NCBI GenBank assembly: GCA_035291705.1
Contig: DATDRM010000025.1
Location: 1-10,604, forward strand
Source of the DNA: DATDRM01 sp035291705
GTDB taxonomy: Bacteria; Chloroflexota; Anaerolineae; Anaerolineales; UBA4823
Length of the DNA stretch: 10,604 nucleotides
Reading direction: 5' to 3'
Shown here: positions 1-8,609 of the stretch, piece after piece
How the letters are laid out: the number at the start of each line of letters is the position of its first letter
Position numbering within the stretch: position 1 is the stretch's first letter
Notes under the pieces: model-generated
Told to the model about the DNA's origin: nothing
The model's database searches: none
What the model saw: only the letters and a program-made list of their open reading frames with translations
Program-made: the position numbers and the translations under genes

Positions 1-314
1 AGGGCCTGGGCCAGGCCTGGGACGGCCTGGAAAGAAGGCTGCTGGCGCAAGGCCAACGCCGCACATTGGCGGATCAAAGCATCTGGATCTTGTAAGGACT
101 CCAGCAGAAGGGACACCACCTGCGGGTCATCGATCTCCGCCAGGGCGCGTGTCGCCCACCAGCGAAGATCAGGGTCAGGGCGATGGAGCAACTCTTGCAG
201 GGCGGGCAGGACTTCGAGGCCATAGCGGGCCAGGGCTCGTGCCGCAGCCTCGGCTCTTTCATCCACCCCGCCGGTCAACTCCTTCAGCAGGGAGGCGGCG
301 ATTGTTTGGCTCAT
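1..314 (-). CDS. HEAT-repeat protein, N-terminal part (runs off the left edge)
   Basis: An open frame starts at ATG 314 and continues without a stop to the window edge, giving 104 codons. The protein begins MSQTIAASLLKELTGG. From about residue 20 it shows helix pairs typical of HEAT or PBS-lyase-type repeats: a block around LARYGLEVLPALQELL, then DPDLRWWATRALAEI, DDPQVVSLLLESL and DPDALIRQCAALAL. The recurring pattern D-P-x-x-R/V followed by an Ala/Leu-rich helix is the family signature. Such proteins are protein-interaction scaffolds, and the sequence does not show a partner. No Shine-Dalgarno sequence is visible before the ATG, and the stop of the Trm112-like gene lies only 15 bases upstream, so translation is probably coupled to that gene. 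The total length and C-terminal domains are unknown. The repeat assignment is quite sure; the cellular role is not. Confidence 0.8.
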   Translation of the reverse strand, partial: MSQTIAASLLKELTGGVDERAEAAARALARYGLEVLPALQELLHRPDPDLRWWATRALAEIDDPQVVSLLLESLQDPDALIRQCAALALRQQPSFQAVPGLAQA

Positions 315-329
315 TGGTATCGTTAGGAA

Positions 330-545
330 CTAATCTGGCGGTGGAATCGGCAGGTTTTCTTTCGAGGTGGACTGCCACTTGTCGCCCTCCTCGATCAGCA
401 TCACCGGGATATCGTCTTTAATGGGGTACTTGCGTCCGCAGTCCTGGCAGATCAGCCAGGTTTCCTTATAGAACTCGAGCAGGCCGTCTTTCTCGCGAAC
501 ACAGTTTGGGCAGCGCAGTATGTCTAATAATTCTTGACTGACCAT
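330..545 (-). CDS. Trm112-like (YcaR/UPF0434-type) zinc-ribbon protein
   Basis: This is a 71-residue protein with two CxxC knuckles, Cys12-x2-Cys15 (RCPNC) and Cys33-x2-Cys36 (CQDCG). They are followed by the family's YPIKDDIPVML strand, in which a hydrophobic 'IPVML' segment closes the zinc ribbon. Length and motif order match bacterial Trm112-like proteins of about 60-70 residues. In eukaryotes and archaea Trm112 activates several methyltransferases. The role of the bacterial stand-alone form is not settled, so partnership with a methyltransferase is only an inference here. The start is well supported: AGGAG (552-556 on the complementary strand) lies 6 bases before the ATG. The C-terminal tail (residues 52-71, ending PIPPPD) is polar and proline-rich and probably unstructured. 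The gene sits between the VanW-domain gene and the HEAT-repeat gene and is probably co-transcribed with both. Confidence 0.88.
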   Translation of the reverse strand: MVSQELLDILRCPNCVREKDGLLEFYKETWLICQDCGRKYPIKDDIPVMLIEEGDKWQSTSKENLPIPPPD

Positions 546-619
546 GGAGGTCTCCTGATTTTTGATTGATGGTTATCTGGTTCATATTCTACCCCAAACA
601 CGGCCTTATGGTCTTCGTC

Positions 620-2500
620 CTAATTGTCCTTCTTCTTATCTTTCGGCGGCATGTCCTTGGTTCCCGGGCCGTACTGGTACACCGCTCGCCAGGGCAGGTA
701 ATGAGTGGCGAAGGTATCCTCATAAAGCAGCTCGCCGTCCCGCCGAACGGTGCGCGTCACGGTCACATCCGCCCCTTCCACTTCCCAATCCACCTGCTTG
801 ATTTCGCCCTTATCCAGGTCCGGGTTTTCTTCATAGAGAGGCTTGGGAGGATCTTCCTTGTTCTTCAACCCGCTGGTTTCCCAATCCACCTTGCGCCCAT
901 CTGAGGTGGAGTAGAACTTCCAGGTCAGGCTGCGTCCGGCCGCGTTGACATAGGTTTCCATCAAGAGCCAATTTGAGGTATCGTTGGTGAATTTGAAGTC
1001 CACCAGCGGTGCATAGACTGTCGCATCCAACCCGGCCAGGTCAGAGTCGTTCCCGCCGCTGGGGGTCTGTTCGTAATAATAGACCCGGTAGGCATGAGGG
1101 TAACGTTCCACGATCGGGAAGCCGCCGAAGAAAGCGGTGCGAAAGAGGGTAGTGCTCACCTGGCACACGCCACCGCCCACGCCCTGGATGGTGCGGTTGC
1201 CGAAGATGATCAGCGCTTCAGCGTATCCATTGTCCAGGCTCACGTCGCCTAATGCATCGGCCATGGAAAATGTCGCCCCGGGTGGCACCAGCAAGCCGTG
1301 AAAGCGTTCGGAGGCCGTGGCGATATTTTGGATGCGTTCGGTGCTCGATCCGTAAAAATAGGAAGTATGGGAGCTGACCAGCTCGGTGATGCCTAATTGC
1401 TCTGCAGTGGCGTCGTCCCCTACGTCTGGCTGGGTGTATTCCATGTCCAGGGAGATGGCATGCTCCCCGGCAAACAGTCGATCGTTGATCGCCTGGATGG
1501 TGGCGTCAACGTCCAAGCCGCGCCCGACGACTGCCGGCTCGATCACCTCCAGCTGGCGCGAATCATCGTTGAAGATGAAGCGGGCGTCCTCTCGGTAGCG
1601 TACCAGTTTTGGGGCAATACCTTCAAGAAAGGAGCGCAACCCATCTGCCTGCAGGCCGACCTGGTAGTGGTCGCCATCGGGAGCCGAGACACGCTGGATG
1701 GTCAGCATCTTTGCCAGCGCTTCAGGGTCGAAGGTCCAGGGGCCCGGGTCGCCTTCCTCGGAACCCGGTAAGGTTATGGTCAGGGGTTGGCTCAAGATGC
1801 GGCGGGCGATCTCGGCCTGTTCGTCGACGTTCAAGATCGCTGGCGGACTTTCGGTGATAATCAGTTTAACTTCACCATCGCGCAGGTTTTGCAGTTGCGT
1901 TTTCAAGCCTTCGATCGTGGCCAGGAAATCCACCGTTCGCCCAACCTGGCCGGGGCGTACGACGACGTTTGTGCCTTCCACGGTTAACGAGGCGTCGACG
2001 GTAGGGATATCGTTTTGGGCGGCGATGCCAGTCAGGAAATTCTGGGCTGCGCGCTCGTCAAATACATACAAGGGCGGAAGGGAGGCGCCGAGGTACCAGG
2101 ACTCGAATTGCGCCAACAGCCGGGCGAGCGGGTTCCCGCCGCGACCCAGGCGATAAGCCGACAGGGCGGTCGCCTGGGGATCGAGGTAAAATCCGACCTG
2201 GTTGGGCGTGGCAAGCCACATATTCTCCCCGTCCCGCAATAGAATCCGGCCGCGGGCGGGGTAATCCAGGCGCGCTTCAATCACCGTGGCTGCCTCCTCC
2301 GGTCGGAGACCTGAGAGGTCGACGCCAGCTACCGTGACGCCTGGGTAAACCCTGCCAGCATAATACATATTAAAACCGATCGCTGTACCAGCCAGGAGCA
2401 TGGTAAAGATGGCCAAACCACCCATGACTGCTGCCAGGATGTGGGGGATCAGGTCGATCGGTCGGGTGAGTGTCGAGGAAGGATAAGCGTAGTTTCTCAT
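620..2500 (-). CDS. VanW-family membrane protein with peptidoglycan-binding-like and G5-like domains
   Basis: From the ATG at 2500 the protein has 626 residues. A short cytoplasmic N-terminus precedes one membrane segment (about 20-45, HILAAVMGGLAIFTML). A 'YPGVTVAGVDLSGL' strand follows, typical of YoaR/VanW proteins. Two peptidoglycan-binding-like repeats (PG_binding_4 type) lie near 150-195 (VRPGQVGRTVD) and 305-355 (VVGRGLDVDATI). The VanW domain covers about 370-530, with the hallmark GGGVCQVSTTLF at 442-453 and the following YPHAYRVYYY. A G5-like strand segment (about 570-613) precedes a Lys/Asp-rich tail. The bulk should lie outside the membrane, on or in the cell wall. VanW is named from vancomycin-resistance clusters, but its biochemical role is unproven and no van genes are here. 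A TTG at 2560 would add 20 residues that look unlike the family and would begin almost at the predicted transcription start, so I prefer ATG 2500. Neither start has a clear ribosome binding site. Confidence 0.88.
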   Translation of the reverse strand: MRNYAYPSSTLTRPIDLIPHILAAVMGGLAIFTMLLAGTAIGFNMYYAGRVYPGVTVAGVDLSGLRPEEAATVIEARLDYPARGRILLRDGENMWLATPNQVGFYLDPQATALSAYRLGRGGNPLARLLAQFESWYLGASLPPLYVFDERAAQNFLTGIAAQNDIPTVDASLTVEGTNVVVRPGQVGRTVDFLATIEGLKTQLQNLRDGEVKLIITESPPAILNVDEQAEIARRILSQPLTITLPGSEEGDPGPWTFDPEALAKMLTIQRVSAPDGDHYQVGLQADGLRSFLEGIAPKLVRYREDARFIFNDDSRQLEVIEPAVVGRGLDVDATIQAINDRLFAGEHAISLDMEYTQPDVGDDATAEQLGITELVSSHTSYFYGSSTERIQNIATASERFHGLLVPPGATFSMADALGDVSLDNGYAEALIIFGNRTIQGVGGGVCQVSTTLFRTAFFGGFPIVERYPHAYRVYYYEQTPSGGNDSDLAGLDATVYAPLVDFKFTNDTSNWLLMETYVNAAGRSLTWKFYSTSDGRKVDWETSGLKNKEDPPKPLYEENPDLDKGEIKQVDWEVEGADVTVTRTVRRDGELLYEDTFATHYLPWRAVYQYGPGTKDMPPKDKKKDN

Positions 2501-2569
2501 AGAGGTGTTGACGATCCAGAAAGTCGCTTGGTTCCCTTGTGGGAGAGCTAATTGTACCAAAAAGCATCG

Positions 2570-2597
2570 TGTATAATCACTTCACAGTGGAACTCAA
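2570..2597 (-). promoter_or_regulatory. Possible promoter of the VanW-Trm112-HEAT operon
   Basis: On the minus strand TTGAGT (2597-2592) and TATACA (2575-2570) are separated by 16 bases, a reasonable sigma-70-type pair. Transcription would begin near 2563. This gives a leader of about 60 bases before ATG 2500 and argues against the TTG start at 2560. The -10 overlaps the plus-strand TATAAT. This is pattern matching only. Confidence 0.4.
2572..2577 (+). promoter_or_regulatory. Possible -10 element for the alpha-2-macroglobulin gene
   Basis: A perfect TATAAT lies 59 bases before the ATG at 2637, which would give a leader of roughly 50 bases. The best -35-like hexamer, TTGTAC at 2552-2557, is only 14 bases away. 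That is too close for a standard promoter, so the upstream element is uncertain. Confidence 0.4.
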
Positions 2598-2623
2598 CCC
2601 CTCGCTTTTCCGTCTCTTCCCTC

Positions 2624-2628
2624 AGGAG
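2624..2628 (+). promoter_or_regulatory. Ribosome binding site of the alpha-2-macroglobulin gene
   Basis: AGGAG lies 8 bases before ATG 2637. It fixes that start even though it gives an unusually long charged and polar stretch of 34 residues ahead of the lipoprotein signal core. No good internal start exists before the hydrophobic segment. Confidence 0.7.
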
Positions 2629-2636
2629 AGAGTCTG

Positions 2637-5600
2637 ATGTCCTTGCATAACCAGCCGCCATCCTCACACAACTTGAACCCATCCCGCAATAACCCGCAAC
2701 TCCCAACTCGCAACTCGCAAAGATCTTCCCACGACAAGCGGACCGTAATCTTGCTGATTTGCGTATTGCTGATCATTGTCTCCCTGGCCTGTGCGCTGCC
2801 CGGATTGCGCGAGACGGCAGCCACCCCGACACCTACCCAGCGCGCGGCTGTGGTGAGCACGCGACCCCCGCCCGCAACGCCTACGCCCACACCGCAGCCC
2901 TTGCCACCCGATCTGGTAGAAAGCGACCCGTTTCCTGGGGCAGAGCTCCCCCTGCAGGGCGCGATCACGCTGTACTTCAACCAGCCCATGGAGCATGCTT
3001 CGGTGGAAGCCGCATTTACTGGCCTCTCTGGCAGCTTCAATTGGATCGACGCGGCCACGCTGGCTTTCACTCCCACCAAACCGTTCTCGCCCGATTCCGA
3101 AGTCAGCCTGACCCTCGACGAATCCATCAAGGCAGCCAATGGCTTATCGCTTGGCGAGCCGATCCGCTTGGCTTACCAAACCGTGGGCTATCTGAGCATC
3201 GCTCAGCAGCTGCCTGAACCAGGAGCCAATGCCGTCGATCCGTCCTCAGCGATCGTGGCAGCTTTTAACCGGCCGGTGGTACCTTTGGGAGCCGATCCGG
3301 CCTCCCTGCAGCCAGCATTTTCCCTGGAACCGGCCGCCGACGGTCATGGCGAGTGGTTAAACACCAGTACATACATTTATTATCCTGAGTCTGCTTTGGC
3401 AGGCGGGGTGGAGTACACTGTCCGGGTCGAAGACAATCTGTCTGGCCTGGATGGCAGCTCGCTGGGAGGCAAAGTCTCCTGGTCGTTCACCACAGAACTC
3501 CCGCGCCTGCTAACGATCGAGCCAGAGGATGGCGCGCTAGACCTAGACCTGGATACTGACCTTCTCCTGACCTTCAACCAGCCGATGGACGCCCGGAGTG
3601 TAGCCGCGAATATCGAACTGGTTGACTCCGAGGGCATTCCTGTCCCGGCTGAGCTCGCCTGGAATGAGGACCATACCCAGCTCACTTTTAACCCCACCAA
3701 CCCGTTAAGACGCCAGCAGACTTATGTGCTTATTTTGCAGGCGCAAGCCCGTTCAAGCGGGGGGACTCCCCTGGGTGCCGAGGTGCGCTCGATGCTGAGC
3801 ACCTTGTCTTCCCTGGCAGTCGTCGGCGGCGAGCCGGCAGAAGAGGGGCTTAAGAGCGTCTATTCTGGCGTTGAGATCTATTTCAGCGCTCCGGTTAAGG
3901 CTAAAAACGTTCTACAGTTCATTACCTTTAGCCCGGCAGTCTCTAACCTGCGCGATTATTTGGACAACGACGGACGCACTCTGCGTCTGATCGGCGATTT
4001 TGACCCTGAGACCGATTACACCTTGATCATTTCTCCCAATTTGCAGGATGAGTGGAATGGCCGCCTGGGACAGGAGTTCGTTCTCAATTTTCATACGCTG
4101 CCGCTCGACCCAAGCCTGTATGTCACTGTAGGATCAGATGCCTTGTTCTTGACCCCGCAGGAATCGAGCATCAAAGTCCAGGTCACAAACCTGACCGAGC
4201 TTTCCATGACTCTGGGCAGCGTGCCACTGGTAGATTTCAAGGCTATGATTGCTCCGGGTGGTTATGATCTCCGCCAATCCTATGAACCGGTCGATAGCCA
4301 AACCTTCACACAGACTCTGGATGTCCCCTCGAACCAAAATACTGTCGTAGAAATCCCGCTTTCACTCGCTGGGGGTCCCCTGGCACCTGGGTTTTATTTC
4401 CTGCGCTTCAATTTGGCGACCGGTCAGATTTATGCCGGGCCTTATCTCCTGGTAGTTAGCAATGTGAACATGGTGCTCAAGCAGAGCGCCACCGACGCCC
4501 TGGTGTGGGCAGTCGATTTACGCACTGGATCGCCCGTCGATGACGCTCCCGTGGTGGTTTATTCAGAAAATGGTCAGGCTCTCGCCAGTGGCCAAACCGA
4601 CGCCGAGGGAGTGTTGCGGGATACCCTGCTCGCTCGCCAGAATATTTATGGCACCACCTTCGCAGTGCTCGGAGAACCCGGCCAGGAGACTTTTTCCGCC
4701 ACGCTCTCTAACTGGAACCAGGGTATGGACGGGGGCAGCTTTGGTTATCCTACCGATTATGGGCCACCGCGCCTGGAAGCTTACCTGTATACCGACCGTC
4801 CTATCTACCGGCCAGGCCAGACGGTCTTCTTCCGCGCCATCGCCCGCCAGGCTTACAACGGTCGCTACACCATGCCTGACCAATCCAGCCTTTCCTTGTT
4901 ATTGACCAACGACATCGGCGAGCAGATCACCACATTCGACCTGCCCCTGTCTGTTTTTGGCACAGTGAACGGGTCATACGCGCTGCCGGAAAATGCCGCA
5001 CCGGGCATCTATCGCTTGAGCAGTGAGCAAGCAAATTACAGCAGCGTCGCCTTCCAGGTGGCCGAGTATCGCAAACCGGAGATCGATCTGACGGTGGCCT
5101 TTGCCGCTGAGCAAATCCAGGCTGGCGACACCCTGGAGGCGGCTGTTAACGCGCGTTACTTCTTCGACGCGCCAGTAGGGAACGTGTCCGTGACCTGGAC
5201 CTTGTTCAAGGAGCCCAGCGAGTTCTACCTTCCTGGCTACCAGGTGGGCAAACAGGACGATCGCTGGCTGTCTCCCTTCCCGGGCTTGTTCCTACCCTCT
5301 TTCGGTGAACAGGTCTCTCAGGGTGAGGGGGAAACTGACCCGGAGGGGATGCTCAAACTGGAGTTCGCCACCGACCCTGGCGATACCCGTAATCGCTATA
5401 CCCTGGAGGTCACCTCTACGGATGAGAGCGGCCTACCGGTCAGCACTCGCTCCAGCATCCTGGTCAACCCGGACGAGTTTTTCATTGGGGTGCGCCCCGA
5501 TGCCTGGGTTGGCCGGGCGGAGAGCGAGAGCGGATTCGACGTGCTGGTGGTGGATTGGGAAAAGCAGCCGGCTGGGGAGCGTTCTTTGCACGCCGAGTTC

Positions 5601-8600
5601 CAAAAGGTCGTCTGGGAGCGGATAGAACCAGAACGTCCCGATCCGTACACCTTCCCCACGTTTGTGCCCAAATATACCCTGATCGGCAGCGCCGATTTCT
5701 CCACCGGCGCCGACGGTGTGGCTCGCCTGGCCTTTATCCCTCCCGAACCTGGCAGCTACCAGCTGGATGTATCCGGCCTGGAACCGGATGGAGAGAATGC
5801 CCTGACCCAGGTACTCTTGTGGGTGGGTGGCCCGGGACAGGCCGTATGGCCTGATCTGGCGAACCAACACCTGCGCTTGACAGCAGACAAAGACAGCTAC
5901 CAGCCTGGCGAGACAGCCCAGGTATTCCTCCCCAACCCGCTGGGGGAGGGCGTGCTGGCTCTGGTGACGGTCGAACGCGGCGTCGTGCTGCGTCACCAGG
6001 TGTTAACCTTAGAAGCAAGCGGTGCAACCCTGCCCCTGCCGCTGGGGGATGAAGACGCTCCCAATGTATACGTTTCGGCCACCCTGCTCAAGCCGGTGGG
6101 CGGCGGCGGTTACGACTTCCGCCAGGGCTACCTCATTTTGCCGGTGACGCCGGTCGCGCAAGCCCTCAACGTCGCCCTGACCAGCGAACCGGAAAGGACC
6201 GGCCCGGGCGGGGAAGTGAAATTCGGCCTGCTGGTCACCGACGCCGAGGGGAGCCCCGTCGAGGGAGAATTTTCGCTGGCGGTGGTCGACAAGGCTGTGC
6301 TGGCCCTGGCTGACCCGAACTCAGAGGATATCCTCCCCGCCTTTTACGGCGAGCAGCCGCTCGGCGTTCAAACCAGTCTGGATCTGGCAGCCTCCACCCA
6401 GCGGCTCGCCATCGCCCCAGCAGGTCTGGGGGGTGGGGGTGGTGAATTGCTCCCACCGGTCGTGGTCCGCGAAAGATTCCCCGACACGGCTTACTGGGAA
6501 GCCGAGCTGGTCACTGGCGCAGATGGCCAGGCCGAGGTGACGGTGCCCCTGCCCGATAACCTGACCACCTGGCAAGTGGACGTGCGCGGCCTGACCGCTG
6601 ATACGCGCGTCGGCCAGGACGAAGGACAGGTGGTTGTCACCAAGGACCTGCTGATCCGTCCGGTCACCCCGCGCTTCCTGGTGTTAGGCGATCACAGCCA
6701 GCTGGCGGCAGTCGTTCAAAACAACACCCAAGAAGAGTTACTGGTGGGTGTCACCTTGCAGGCCACCGGCTTTGCCCTGGACGATCCCAACCTGGCGCTG
6801 CAGCAGGCGCGTCTGCCGGCCGGCGGGCGGGCGCGGGTGGCATGGTGGGGGACTGCCCAGGACGTAGAGAGCGTCGGCCTGGTGTTCTCGGCCAGCGCCG
6901 GGACATTGCAGGACGCGGCCCGCCCGGCTCTGGGCGGCTTGCCTGTGCTACACTACACCGCCCCACAGACTTTCAGCACCTCAGGGACGCTGGATACCGG
7001 TGGTGAAATCCTGGAGTTGGTCAGCCTGCCGCGTTCCTTCGACCCAGGCGGCGGTCAGTTGCGCGTCGAGCTGGCCCCTTCCCTGGGAGCGGCGATGTTA
7101 ACCGCCCTGGACGTCCTGGAGCACTTCCCGTACGAATGCACCGAGCAAACCGTTTCGCGTTTCTTGCCCAACCTGGAGACTTATCGGGTCATGCAGGAAT
7201 TCGGCCTGGAAGACCCGGCCTTACAAGCGCGCCTGGATCGCACCCTGGAGGCGGGCCTGGCCCAATTGCTTGCCCGCCAGAACGAGGACGGCGGCTGGGG
7301 CTGGTTGCAGGGCAACCCGAGCAATCCCAAGATCACCAGCTATGTCTTGCTTGGGCTGGTACGGGCGCGGGAGGCTGGCGCCGGTGTGGCGGCGGACGCC
7401 ATCCAGCGCGCCATAGACTACCTAATCGCCACGCTGCCCACCGCCGAGATGCTCGATGAAACCTGGCAGTTAGACCGCCTGGCCTTCGAGCTCTTTGTCC
7501 TGGATCAGGCTGGCGCGGGCGATCTGGGCGGCGCGGCAGCGCTCTACGAGCAGCGGGCGCGCCTTAACCCCTGGGCGCAGGCTTTATTGGCGCTGACCCT
7601 GGAGGATCTTTCCCCAGGCGACGAACGCGCCCAGACCCTGATGTCCGACCTGGAGTCCGGCGCCCAGCGTTCGGCCACTGGCACTCATTGGGAAAATGGC
7701 GCACCCGACTGGCAGAACATGAGCACGGCCCTCCAGTCGACTGCGGTGGTGGTGTATGCCCTGGCGCAGCACACCCCAGCCTCTCCGCTGGTCGCCGATG
7801 CGACGCGTTACCTGATGTCCCAGCGCGGCGCCTCCGGAGCCTGGGCTTCTACTTACGAGACCGCCTGGACGTTGATGGCTCTGGCGGAGGTGTTGCGCGC
7901 CACCGGCGAATTGGGTGGTGATTACAGCTATGGCGCCGCGCTGAACAGTGCGCCGGTGTTGACCGGGCAGGCGGGCGGCGCGGCACAGCTGACTCCGGTA
8001 AGCGCAGTGGTGCCCGTCGCCGATCTGTATCCGGATGATCCCAACGCCCTGATCATCCGGCGGGGAGGAGGTCCAGGCCGCCTGTACTATACCGCTCACC
8101 TGAGCGTTGACCGTCCGGTGGAGGACGTCGCGCCGCTCAGCCAGGGGCTGAGCGTCACGCGCGCCTATTACCTGAGCGATGCGACCTGCCCAACAGAGGG
8201 CTGCGTGCCCATCCAAAGCGCTAAAGCCGGCGAGCTGGTCACCGTCCGCCTGACGCTGACCCTGCCTGAGACGGCCTATTACCTGCTGGTGGAAGATTAC
8301 CTCCCGGCTGGGGCGGAGGTGCTCGACACCAGCCTGAAGACCAGCCAGCAAGGCGCCACGCCGGTATACGACGCGAGCCATCCTTACGCTGAAGGCTGGG
8401 GTTGGTGGTATTTCGGCAGCCCCCAGGTGTACGACGATCACATCGCCTGGGCCGCCGATAGCCTGCCGCCAGGCACCTACGAGCTCACCTACCAGCTGGT
8501 GATCCTGCAAGCGGGCGAGTACCGCGTGCTCCCCGCCCGGGCCTGGGAGTTCTACTTCCCCGAAGTGCAGGGCAACAGCGCGGGGGAGGTGTTTGAGATT

Positions 8601-8609
8601 AGAGACTAG
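2637..8609 (+). CDS. Bacterial alpha-2-macroglobulin family lipoprotein with intact thioester motif
   Basis: This 1990-residue protein is predicted to be an exported protease trap. Proteases cut a bait region, and the exposed thioester then links them to the inhibitor. A hydrophobic core (about 36-50) leads to a lipobox-like SLAC with Cys52 as the likely lipid anchor, although Ser at -3 is not ideal. A Thr/Pro-rich linker follows (62-91). Four Ig-like (Big_5/SbsA-type) modules lie near 92-183, 187-288, 290-392 and 393-484. Bacterial macroglobulin strand domains follow, including the MG2 motif YTDRPIYRPGQ at 718-728. A Gly-rich bait-like stretch (about 1225-1275) precedes the A2M domain (about 1278-1365, RERFPDTAYW). 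The thioester motif CTEQ is Cys1501-Gln1504, followed by a helical thioester domain (about 1480-1790, DGGWGW at 1551-1556). The C-terminal beta domain holds a probable disulfide, Cys1851-Cys1856. It resembles E. coli YfhM but is longer, and no pbpC neighbour is visible. Domain edges are approximate. Confidence 0.93.
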   Translation: MSLHNQPPSSHNLNPSRNNPQLPTRNSQRSSHDKRTVILLICVLLIIVSLACALPGLRETAATPTPTQRAAVVSTRPPPATPTPTPQPLPPDLVESDPFPGAELPLQGAITLYFNQPMEHASVEAAFTGLSGSFNWIDAATLAFTPTKPFSPDSEVSLTLDESIKAANGLSLGEPIRLAYQTVGYLSIAQQLPEPGANAVDPSSAIVAAFNRPVVPLGADPASLQPAFSLEPAADGHGEWLNTSTYIYYPESALAGGVEYTVRVEDNLSGLDGSSLGGKVSWSFTTELPRLLTIEPEDGALDLDLDTDLLLTFNQPMDARSVAANIELVDSEGIPVPAELAWNEDHTQLTFNPTNPLRRQQTYVLILQAQARSSGGTPLGAEVRSMLSTLSSLAVVGGEPAEEGLKSVYSGVEIYFSAPVKAKNVLQFITFSPAVSNLRDYLDNDGRTLRLIGDFDPETDYTLIISPNLQDEWNGRLGQEFVLNFHTLPLDPSLYVTVGSDALFLTPQESSIKVQVTNLTELSMTLGSVPLVDFKAMIAPGGYDLRQSYEPVDSQTFTQTLDVPSNQNTVVEIPLSLAGGPLAPGFYFLRFNLATGQIYAGPYLLVVSNVNMVLKQSATDALVWAVDLRTGSPVDDAPVVVYSENGQALASGQTDAEGVLRDTLLARQNIYGTTFAVLGEPGQETFSATLSNWNQGMDGGSFGYPTDYGPPRLEAYLYTDRPIYRPGQTVFFRAIARQAYNGRYTMPDQSSLSLLLTNDIGEQITTFDLPLSVFGTVNGSYALPENAAPGIYRLSSEQANYSSVAFQVAEYRKPEIDLTVAFAAEQIQAGDTLEAAVNARYFFDAPVGNVSVTWTLFKEPSEFYLPGYQVGKQDDRWLSPFPGLFLPSFGEQVSQGEGETDPEGMLKLEFATDPGDTRNRYTLEVTSTDESGLPVSTRSSILVNPDEFFIGVRPDAWVGRAESESGFDVLVVDWEKQPAGERSLHAEFQKVVWERIEPERPDPYTFPTFVPKYTLIGSADFSTGADGVARLAFIPPEPGSYQLDVSGLEPDGENALTQVLLWVGGPGQAVWPDLANQHLRLTADKDSYQPGETAQVFLPNPLGEGVLALVTVERGVVLRHQVLTLEASGATLPLPLGDEDAPNVYVSATLLKPVGGGGYDFRQGYLILPVTPVAQALNVALTSEPERTGPGGEVKFGLLVTDAEGSPVEGEFSLAVVDKAVLALADPNSEDILPAFYGEQPLGVQTSLDLAASTQRLAIAPAGLGGGGGELLPPVVVRERFPDTAYWEAELVTGADGQAEVTVPLPDNLTTWQVDVRGLTADTRVGQDEGQVVVTKDLLIRPVTPRFLVLGDHSQLAAVVQNNTQEELLVGVTLQATGFALDDPNLALQQARLPAGGRARVAWWGTAQDVESVGLVFSASAGTLQDAARPALGGLPVLHYTAPQTFSTSGTLDTGGEILELVSLPRSFDPGGGQLRVELAPSLGAAMLTALDVLEHFPYECTEQTVSRFLPNLETYRVMQEFGLEDPALQARLDRTLEAGLAQLLARQNEDGGWGWLQGNPSNPKITSYVLLGLVRAREAGAGVAADAIQRAIDYLIATLPTAEMLDETWQLDRLAFELFVLDQAGAGDLGGAAALYEQRARLNPWAQALLALTLEDLSPGDERAQTLMSDLESGAQRSATGTHWENGAPDWQNMSTALQSTAVVVYALAQHTPASPLVADATRYLMSQRGASGAWASTYETAWTLMALAEVLRATGELGGDYSYGAALNSAPVLTGQAGGAAQLTPVSAVVPVADLYPDDPNALIIRRGGGPGRLYYTAHLSVDRPVEDVAPLSQGLSVTRAYYLSDATCPTEGCVPIQSAKAGELVTVRLTLTLPETAYYLLVEDYLPAGAEVLDTSLKTSQQGATPVYDASHPYAEGWGWWYFGSPQVYDDHIAWAADSLPPGTYELTYQLVILQAGEYRVLPARAWEFYFPEVQGNSAGEVFEIRD
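2691..2718 (+). repeat. Heptamer tandem repeat, consensus AACTCGC, inside the A2M 5' coding end
   Basis: Four 7-bp units stand head to tail: AACCCGC, AACTCCC, AACTCGC, AACTCGC. Two are perfect and two differ by one base. Because 7 is not a multiple of 3, the encoded residues (about 19-28, polar) do not repeat. The unit lies in the region before the membrane-spanning signal core, which tolerates change. Confidence 0.75.

Noticed and set aside
586..591. TAGAAT on the minus strand as a separate promoter for the Trm112-like gene
   Set aside because: No acceptable -35 element lies 16-18 bases upstream, and the gene can be transcribed from the VanW promoter.
566..904. 112-residue plus-strand open frame over the 3' end of the VanW gene
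   Set aside because: It is antisense to the conserved G5-like segment and shows no family motif; the VanW frame explains the region.
620..2560. Vancomycin-resistance function for the VanW protein
   Set aside because: No vanA/H/X/R/S-type genes are nearby, and VanW domains are widespread in proteins unrelated to resistance.
2691..2718. CRISPR-like repeat array
   Set aside because: The units are 7 bases long and directly abutting, with no spacers.
5433..5996. 187-residue minus-strand open frame
   Set aside because: It is antisense to macroglobulin strand domains, with composition typical of a shadow frame.
6425..6443. G-rich stretch as a possible G-quadruplex
   Set aside because: Only two G-runs longer than three are present, and the stretch simply encodes the Gly-rich bait-like linker of A2M.
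7584..8510. 308-residue open frame on the minus strand inside the A2M gene
   Set aside because: It lies fully antisense to clearly coding thioester and C-terminal domains, has no recognisable family features and is explained by GC-rich codon bias.
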